This document shows, in pieces, positions 56,771 through 64,000 of a stretch of DNA of 64,000 bases. The DNA lies in assembly GCF_030272615.1 (NCBI RefSeq), contig NC_081409.1:526492975-526556974 (forward strand). Reading direction: 5' to 3'. Source of the DNA: Cryptomeria japonica. Lineage: Eukaryota; Streptophyta; Pinopsida; Cupressales; Cupressaceae. Below the pieces are notes generated by a model. The model worked only from the letters and a program-made list of their open reading frames with translations. It had not been told where the DNA came from and did no database searches. Positions within the stretch are counted from its first letter, which is position 1. Each line of letters opens with the position of its first letter. Both the position numbers and the translations under genes were made by a program.

Positions 56771-58263
56771 CCCTGACTTGATTGTTTTCTGCGATTTTGG
56801 TGTTTTACCTTAAGCTTTTAATGCTAATGGATGATTTTCTGAAGTAATAAATGAAGACATAGCACCAAATATATAACCATTTTTGCCTAATCTAAATAGT
56901 AAGTGTATGTTCTGTGAGGATGTGTTCAAATCCTCAATGTTTCAATAGGTTTGGTTACAAAGAATACACTTCAAAAAGACTCTTTATTCAAGGGTCTTAA
57001 GTATACCATAGCCCACTAGTCTCGATACTCCGTCAGCTCAAACAGTCATGTCAACCCCTAGAGGGCGCCCATTTTTTACCTTTTGCCAGAAATTAACTCA
57101 AAGTGAATTGCTTCACAATTGAGTAGTTATCTTGGGAGATATATGGTGAGCAATCTTGGGGGTGGATTCTTCCCCACCCTTGCACTATGATATTACAAAT
57201 GTCTGGTTACTGACTTGGCTCAAGGTTTCTAATGCTAAAGTTCATAATCAAGCTTCCTGTTCAGTCATCAGTGATAAAATCCCTCAGGAGGCTTCCCAAC
57301 CTTTATAACAAAGGATTTACGTATCTCAAGGATACTGGGGGAAGGCTAATCGCTGCGCGCAACCGTTGAAAAGGACTTTCGTCACTTTCCACATTTGATT
57401 ATAGTGGGTTGGAACACTTGGCGTCAAAGTCATTTCCCACTTAGGTCATTCGCTTCACACCGGCCATGAATGGCTTTAAGAGTTTTTCAACCCCTCGGGA
57501 AGGCAAGCTTGCTAAAGGATGTAAATGCAATATGACTGAAAGCGTAAGAGTAGGCTGGCTTTTTTATCACCCAGTTAAGGGGAGAGCATATACCTTCTAC
57601 TTTCGAGACAAGGCAAACAAGGTTCTTTTTACCTTTCAAGTCAATGATTTTCTAAGATCTATATGGAGATGTTGATCCATGAAAACATGGTGTTCTTTTA
57701 ATTTCCTTCAAAGAGATGATTTTCTAATCTAGGAAAATAATTTGGCCAACAAAGCAAAATTTTGATCTTGGTGGTCCACAAAAGAAATCGATAAAAGGGG
57801 AAGGACTTCCCTCTTTGATTGTAAACAAAAATTTAAAGTGAGGTTCCTTTTTCTTGCAAAATGTAAAATTGATCCTTTTAAGCACCAAAGGATGGTGAGA
57901 TTATTTTTAGCCCTTGCTTGCAAAAATAAAGATTGTTTTGTTCCTTTTAGAACCCAAATTGAGAATTTTTCTCTTAGAAAAGCAAGAAAAGATTGTTGTT
58001 GTGGTTCGTTTTACAGCTCAAAGTAAGGTGAGTTCAATTTTATCCAACAAGAATTAAAATGACTCTAAATTTTAACTAACTTAACTAAGCTAGCAAAAAT
58101 TTAAAACTATTTGTAGTTCTACAAATAAAATCTAGCTCTACCTGCAAGAAATTGTCAGAGTCCTGCAAAAATTCCAATCAAATAGTTAGAAAAATCTGGA
58201 TTTTGGTGGACTTCTACAAGTCTAAATTTAATTTTGGTTACAATTTTCTTTTTGTTTTCTATC

Positions 58264-58555
58264 TATGATGCTCTACAGAATAGACTGTACGCGCTACAGG
58301 ATGACTGTGATGCGCTATCTGACAGACCTGATACGCAGCTCTATTTTTCGGATGTGCTGCTCTATTTTCTGGATGCGCTACTCTGTTTTTCTTCCACGCT
58401 GAGACCTACAAGAAAAGTTAGTAAAGGCGATGTGCTAATCTAAGAACTTCATGCGCTAGAGTATAAACCCAATGCGCTAAACATTGCACGGTATGTGCTA
58501 TAATGTTAGCGAGATGCGCTAAATAATATTCTCCACGTGCTAATTCCTGTTTCCC
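58264..58555 (-). repeat. Cluster of a degenerate TGCGCTA motif, near PBS
   Basis: About 13 copies of the same word within 290 bases. A weaker counterpart lies at 11566-11785 in the left Tat leader. Confidence 0.7.
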
Positions 58556-58609
58556 GCGTACCTGCAAAAGTGTATATTTTTTAAAACCGATTTCATTAAT
58601 GGGGTTTAG

Positions 58610-58626
58610 CCCCATGGTGGGCGCCA
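58610..58626 (-). promoter_or_regulatory. Primer binding site of TAT-B
   Basis: Minus-strand TGGCGCCCACCATGGGG, four bases after the 5' LTR. TGGCGCC-type PBSs are usual in Tat and Athila elements and differ from the initiator-Met type of the copia elements here. I have not assigned the tRNA. Confidence 0.82.
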
Positions 58627-58630
58627 GAAA

Positions 58631-60029
58631 TGTATGCGGAAAAAGCGGGTCAATGAAACTTAAAATGTGAAAAATGAAGCTCAAAGGGTCTTATCCACAC
58701 ACCCATAGGACTTCTTGGTGCAAGCTATGGAGTCATGAAGGATGACTCAACTTCCCAAGGTTGCTTCCATGGTTCTCTATCTCCAAGGTCCATCAAACCA
58801 ATGTCTTTGCTCTCATATCACTGACCAAAGTGGCTTAAGGATGACAAATGCAAGAACGAGGGATGCTTTGGTTGATTTTAACATGAGGATGCATCCTATC
58901 TATGCATGATTCTATAAATGCAACAAACTAGATTATAAGATGACAAGATTAGTATAAATACTATCCTAACATGCTATATTAGTTGTATGATTTAAGCTAA
59001 TGATAAAGGAATTATTCTAGGATGTTTATTAGATTAATTTCTATTGCAAACAGAGAGTAGATGTGCTAAAATTGAGAATAAGTATGATACTAAAAGCTTG
59101 TGTGTTTTTAAAATGGAGGAATGAGAGCTCTATTTATAGCAAAAATAGGGCAATGGATGGTCAGGATTGAAAGAGTTAATCAAGGGTCAAGCTTGAAAGC
59201 TGATCAATCCATGTTTGCAATTTGCACCAATGAAATGGTGATAATTGTCAACATAAGACTGGTTGAGAGAGGAGGGTGGAAATATTAAATGCCTGAGAAG
59301 ACCTCATGGTTACCCTAGGTGGTAAGGATTAAGGTTAGTTTAGGATTATCCAATGGATAAAGCTTTTACCCAAAGGATAAACTCTTGTGCAAGGGTTAAA
59401 GGGATAACCATGGTCAAAGCAATGAATGCTTGATGAGACCCCTAGGTTAGATGTGGGTTGAGTTTAGAGAAAGTCTCTAATCATGTTGGAGGGTTGAGTT
59501 AACCTTTAATGGTTTGGAAGACTTTCAAAGTTAAGTTGTTGAAGCCTTTAATGGTTTTCAAAGACTTTGAGGTTTTGAGAAGTGACTTCCCCTTGCTTAG
59601 GGATGTGATAATATTTAGGAGATGGGTTAGGCTAATTTACAAGTGATTAGAAGAGTCTAGAAGGGGGTTTAGGAGGCAAGTGGGAGATGTAGGATTTTGC
59701 AAGTGGATGAGGAATAAAAAGATTTAATTAAAATAAAATGTTTTATTTCAATTTAGTTGTAATTTGGGAAATTGAATAAATTAGATTTATTCAATTTGGG
59801 GTAAACTATTAATTAAATATAAATCTAATTAAAAGTAGAGAGAATGGGTTTAATTGAATAAAATGATTTATTCAATTAAATGACATAAGTGAATTTAACT
59901 AAGTAAATTGAATAATTTACTTAATAAAAATAGAAGAATGTAGGTAATTTAATTAAATTAGATTTAACTAAATAGAGGAATGAACATAAAATATTCATTT
60001 AGGAATATGGTCATTTTTATACATCTACA
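58631..60029 (-). repeat. 5' LTR of TAT-B (LTR-C)
   Basis: 1399 bp; TATA box on the minus strand (plus 59130-59138). It pairs with LTR-B. Its right end, CATCTACA, abuts the TSD gtaat at 60030-60034, after which TAT-A resumes. Confidence 0.95.
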
Positions 60030-61150
60030 GTAATTTCTTCGGGTGGTGGCTCCACCTCGGTTTGATTAGGTTCTTGCACATGATGCACTTTCTTATAAGA
60101 GGCTTCCTCTCTTTGAATGGCCAGTTATTCTTGTCGTTTCTCATTTTATTGATGTTCTTTCTATTTCCTTGTCATTTCCGCTTCTTGGTGTAGTGCTTCT
60201 TGCCATGAGTCTTCAATAAAAAAATTCTTTGCTCTCCATTGAGGTTTTTGATGGTTATTTTGTTCCTACATAGGCGACACATGTTGCCCATACCCAAGTC
60301 ATGTTTTGTCTCTTGCAAATTGTGAAGGAGGTTGTAAGGATTCTATAATGCCTTCTTGGTGCTTGCCAATAGGTCCTTTGCCATTGTATTATCTGAAACC
60401 CATTTCCATATTGTTTTGTGGGTACGACCACTTCCATGGTAGCAGCTCTAACTTCTTCTTCATCCTTGTATAGCCAACTAAGGATGTCTTTCTCTTCTGA
60501 CTCATCGGCCAGTGTGCCCAGCTGGATAAATTTACCATCAAACTTAGTGATGGGTTGTGTTGCCTGATCTATTCATGCAGAAGGTTTTCCATAAGATTTT
60601 GGTAACATTGGCAATTGTGATAGACATGGGGGTTCAAAAGAGTATTCCCCCATGCCTTGCTCCTTGATTTTCATTTTTTTCTTAAAGTCTATGGATAGAG
60701 ACTTGAGTTCTTCTTGATGATGATTAGATGTTGAAGAAGCTTGGGCCTCCCTGTTGTGTGGAACCAGGCTATTCTGAGCTGCCCCCATAGCATTGCAATG
60801 CTGAAAAGGGTTATTATCTATAGATATGGAAATTTCCTGTCCATTGTACAGGAACTTGATACATTGATGGTATATGGAAGGCACCACTTGCATTTCATGG
60901 ATCCATGGACGACCCAATATTATATTGTATGTCAAGTCTATGTCCAAGACTTGGCACATGGTATCTTTTTGTACACCACCTACCTGAATGGGTAGTATTA
61001 CAAATCCTTTGGATGATCTTTCTTCATCATCATAGGCTTTGATGGTGATTTTATTTTTTGGATCAATAGACTACTCATAGAAGCCCAATGCACGGATAAG
61101 ATTTAGAGTACAGATATTGAGACCAGCTCCTCCATCTATTAACACTCCTT
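60030..61150 (-). pseudogene. TAT-A protease and G-patch-like region, broken
   Basis: Minus strand. VLIDGGAGLNICTL near 61.13 kb, then MCQVLDIDLTYNIILGRPW, GQEISISIDNNPFQHCNAMG and MGEYSFEPP, followed near 60.43-60.36 kb by a decayed counterpart of the TAT-B G-patch-like segment (YGNGFQIIQW, frameshifted). The piece ends where TAT-B inserted; the continuation is at 37481. Confidence 0.85.
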
Positions 61151-63355
61151 TTACTCAATGTTTATAGAATAAGACTTCGATATGGAGCGAGGTGTTTTGT
61201 GGATGATTCAAGGAGAAATCATCATGTTTGGAAAAGGATATGTTATGCGGCCCTGTCATATGAGCCACCATGGCTTGGAATCGATCAAGGTCTAAATTAT
61301 TTGGAACATTTGTTTCAATAAGTGTTTGTTCCAAGATATCTTTGTGTTTTGGCGAGAGTTTAAGTAACTCAAGTATGGATATCTGAGTGAGAGTTCTCCA
61401 TAGTTCATCAACCAATTTATATTGAGTCTTGGGGAGGGTTGTGGATGTTGATGTGTTCCCCTTCAAGACATATTTTTGCACTCTGATTGTCATATTTATT
61501 GACGCATGTTCTTGTTTGTCCTTGATTTTTATGACATTTACTTGATTGTCATATGTCGATATGTGATTGATGGTTTTCTCGTATAGGTGATTAATATGAT
61601 CTCCTTTGGTATTGTTTGATGTTGAATCTCCTCCCTTGTCATAATTTGGAAGAGTATTTTTGAACACTTCATGGTCACCATTCATTTTGTGACCATTAAC
61701 TATTAAATCACCCCTATCAATCATGTCCTTAACTATGTTCTTTAGCCTCATGCAATCATTTGTGTTATGTCCTTTGTTTTGATGAAAATCACAGAAATGT
61801 GAGTCATTCCACCAAGGTGGTTTGACCTGGGGTTCAAATTTGTTCATGGCTGGCAATGTGATGATCTTATTCGCCAAGAGTTCTTGAAATGTTGATTATA
61901 AGGTTTGTCCTAATGGCATGTAGATGCGTCGATGTGGGAAAGTATTAGTGTTGCCTCTCTAGTCTCTGTTATTCCCTTGGTTAATATTGTTTCCTTGGTT
62001 AGTGTTGTTGCCTTGGTTAGTGGTGTTGCCTTGATGGTTTTTGTTGGTGTTTGATGTTGAATTTCCTTGATTGGTATTTCACGGATAAGTGCTATTAACA
62101 CTTTTTTATCATTATTGGATGGTGGGTTACCTGATAAAGCCAACACTAGTTGTTTAGACTTCACATTGTTGGCATCAACTACCCCATCATTAACAATATT
62201 TTTGTTCCTTATCCAAAATCTGGATTTGTCTAAGGTATTGTTATTTTTTTGATTGTTAAAGGTGTTAGTGCTTGACAAACTAACACCTTCTTTAAAGAAC
62301 TTCAATTTTCCTTTCTTGATGCATGCTTCCTCTACTTAGATTCCGTTTTCTATTAATTTGGCAAAAGATGGTATGTATTGAAGTTTGAGTTGATAACTCA
62401 TCTCACTATTTAGATTATCGATGAAGATTTGCATCTTTTCCTTTTCAGGCACGTCTCGAGGATATCTTGAAACTGTGCATCTCCAACATTGAAGAAACGC
62501 CATGAATGTTTCATTTCTCTTTTGTTTTGTGTTACACACATCCAGCATGGTGATTGCGTGTTGAATGTTATAGGAGTATTGTGTTATGAATTTTCTTACC
62601 AACTCATCAAATGATCTGATGAGAGTTGTAAGTTTAGACAACCACTCCATTGTTTTCCCTCCCAAACTTCTTGGGAACAATCTCATTAAGTATGTGTCAT
62701 CATGAGCAAACTCTAGGCTCATGGTACAAAATTCCCGAACATGATCACGGGGATCACTTTTACTATCCTATTTGTCATACTTTGGTATATCTGAATTTGG
62801 GGAAAAAGGTATCATGTTCAATCTCCTATCAAAAGGATAAGGACAAATTTTGTCCAAGGAGTATCATATTGTAGTTCCTTGTTTCATGTCATGCATTTGT
62901 CTTTGCAGTGTTTGGAGTTGTTGTGCAAGAGCAGCCATGGGCACATTTGTCCTCCTAGGGAGAGCTTCCCCTCGTTCATTAATATTGTCCTGATTGTAGG
63001 CATGGTCTTGTTCATGGGTGTTGTCTTGTTCATGGGTGCGATCTTGGTTGCGTATGTTTTGTAGATCATGTGTCTCTTCTTCTCTTCGTTGTTCTTGATA
63101 GGCATAATTTCTTGACCCTGTTCTTGAAATTATCTCATCTATATTCCATAAGTTTTTTGTATCAAAATATTCAAGAATGTTGACTCCTTTTCTATTTAGC
63201 ATGAGTAGATATTTTTCCTTGTCTTCTTCTATAAGTCTTTCCATGAGTTTTTGGAAAGCCGCATTTTCTTGACATTCTTGGAGAAGTTCTTCATTGATCT
63301 TTGTTTCTCCCATATTTGCATACTCGTCAAAAGGATTGGACAATCTATGGCCCAT
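61151..63355 (-). pseudogene. gag: TAT-A gag, broken
   Basis: Close relative of TAT-B gag: MGHRLSNPF, AHDDTYLMRLFPRSLGGKTM, KFITQYSYNIQHAITML, CNTKQKRNETFMAFLQ and the knuckle CDFHQNKGHNTNDC at about 61.8-61.75 kb. The first recognised Met is at 63355; by comparison with TAT-B the start is about 20 residues further up, near 63.41 kb, where MPVVTQSQ-like codons occur behind a stop. Stops at about 62863, 62776 and 62335 and a frameshift near 61.9 kb break it. Gag C-terminus and protease share one frame. Confidence 0.9.
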
Positions 63356-63419
63356 ACTTGATTCTGGTTGGGACTCCTTCTATTCATTTCTCTGAGATTG
63401 AGTGACAACAGGCATTAAT

Positions 63420-64000
63420 ATATTTCTACCGTGATGAATTCTTCTTCTTCTATTGGATTTCTTGGTGGAGTTGGCGGCTCAGGTCGAGCTTCGTTATAAG
63501 TAATAAGGAACTTTGGGAAAAAACCTTGGTTAATCCTCCCTCCATGATTTAGGCATTAGTTGAATATCACTTTCTAAATGTAAGCCCTACTTCTCCAAGG
63601 CTCCTTGTCAAACTTGTTTGTTTTTCCTTCGATATACAATCGCATATGATGCAATAATGTGTGATGTAATGCAAAGAGTTGACGATTGATATAGAGAAAT
63701 TTATTCCTTTTAACAAGTTTCTTAGAACTAGGTTATCTCTTCTTCAACTTAGTCTTTCAATGAAGACTTGTTCTTCTCAAAATATGAGGAGTGATCATAC
63801 ACGAATGATCAAAGGTTGATGTTGATGTTGATGTTGATGTTGGATACTTCATTTGAAAACTTAAGTTTACTTTATCAAGTAGAGGTTTAGTTTGATTCGC
63901 CTCCACGACAAAGTGTGTCAAATGATATGGATAAAGTCTCCCGATATAGAAATTTGATTTGAAAACTTAAGGACCAAACTAGGTATTTGTTTTGATAGGA
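63420..64000 (-). other. TAT-A leader, partial
   Basis: Non-coding; parts match the TAT-B leader at 55.55-56.05 kb (for example the words around 63840-63930 and 55970-56060). A (TTGATG)n microsatellite lies at 63813-63840. The TAT-A PBS and 5' LTR should lie right of the window. Confidence 0.7.

Larger units (their letters stand above)
55538..58609 (-). other. TAT-B leader (5' non-coding region)
   Basis: About 3 kb between PBS and gag. No gene is supported on either strand; the frames at 55.49-55.93, 57.47-57.68 and 57.73-58.03 kb are short and unlike known proteins. The part 56.9-58.6 kb repeats at 10.15-11.83 kb. Two clusters of the word RYGYRCTA (plus reading) lie at 56385-56770 and 58264-58555. 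Confidence 0.75.
37482..60029 (-). mobile_element. TAT-B: full-length giant Ty3/gypsy Tat-lineage element
   Basis: 22548 bp including the nested INS-43 (about 18.2 kb without it), with the TSD gtaat at 37477-37481 and 60030-60034. LTRs are 1401 and 1399 bp and differ at only a few percent of sites by eye. Order on the minus strand: 5' LTR, PBS, leader of about 3 kb, gag, protease, G-patch-like segment, linker, RT, RNase H, second RNase H, integrase, long 3' region with an antisense PMD gene, PPT, 3' LTR. The second RNase H and the antisense extra ORF place it in the Tat lineage. It inserted into the gag-pol of its relative TAT-A. Confidence 0.93.

Noticed and set aside
57466-57675. A 69-codon plus-strand frame in the TAT-B leader
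   Set aside because: The homologous leader at 10.75-10.95 kb does not keep it open.

Overview
The window is plant nuclear DNA made almost entirely of nested LTR retrotransposons. I see no host gene, no tRNA or rRNA gene and nothing bacterial. The content is Ty1/copia elements with Sirevirus-like non-coding features, a Ty3/gypsy chromovirus with a C-terminal chromodomain, and very large Ty3/gypsy Tat-lineage elements with dual RNase H and 1.4-kb LTRs. This mix, the AT-richness, the depth of nesting and the advanced decay suggest a large-genome seed plant, plausibly a gymnosperm (an inference at low confidence).

Most of the window can be parsed with 5-bp target site duplications (TSDs). The outermost identifiable layer is a minus-strand Tat element, TAT-A. 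Its gag-protease lies at 60.03-63.4 kb, its pol is in pieces at 37.48-34.996, 27.05-26.21 and 24.70-23.96 kb, its 3' region is at 23.96-21.01 kb, and its split 3' LTR is at 21.01-20.975 plus 13.235-11.855 kb. Five things interrupt or adjoin it: (i) TAT-B, a 22.5-kb minus-strand Tat element at 37482-60029 (TSD gtaat); (ii) N2 at 27051-34995 (TSD ggtgt/ggtgc); (iii) a solo copia LTR, S2, at 24699-26210 (TSD taatg); (iv) N1 at 13236-20969 (TSD aaata); (v) a further Tat leader at about 10.07-11.85 kb, left of the shared LTR. TAT-B is itself interrupted by a 4.3-kb LTR-like insertion, INS-43, at 40657-44976 (TSD acgaa). At the left edge a chromovirus (7172 to about 10066) is cut by a plus-strand copia element, Copia-1 (1-7171). 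The 5' LTR of Copia-1 carries a nested solo LTR, S1, at 91-1092 (TSD gtttg).

The most unusual content is the pair N1 (plus strand) and N2 (minus strand). They have unrelated LTR sequences but the same plan: LTR, initiator-Met-type PBS, a coiled-coil Gag with an array of CCHC knuckles, a gap with a TATA-like box, a second ORF of about 1100 codons, several polypurine tracts, LTR. Neither has protease, integrase or reverse transcriptase. The second ORF is collinear and recognisably homologous between them along its whole length, so it looks like a real conserved protein of a non-autonomous retroelement lineage. I cannot assign it a function.

TAT-B is a full-length giant. It has a Gag with a CX2HX4HX4C knuckle, a DGGA protease, a G-patch-like segment, RT, RNase H, a second RNase H (aRNH), integrase, and an antisense gene on the plus strand for a plant mobile domain (PMD) protein, which INS-43 has split. 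Clusters of one short degenerate motif sit in its leader and, in inverted orientation, in its 3' region. INS-43 holds an array of six 22-nt near-palindromes.

Every coding region is a pseudogene. In Copia-1 and the N1 ORF2 the 25 in-frame stops are all TAG or TAA where Gln would fit, with no TGA. The Tat elements have lost both Gln (TAG) and Arg (TGA) codons. Methylcytosine deamination is the likely cause.
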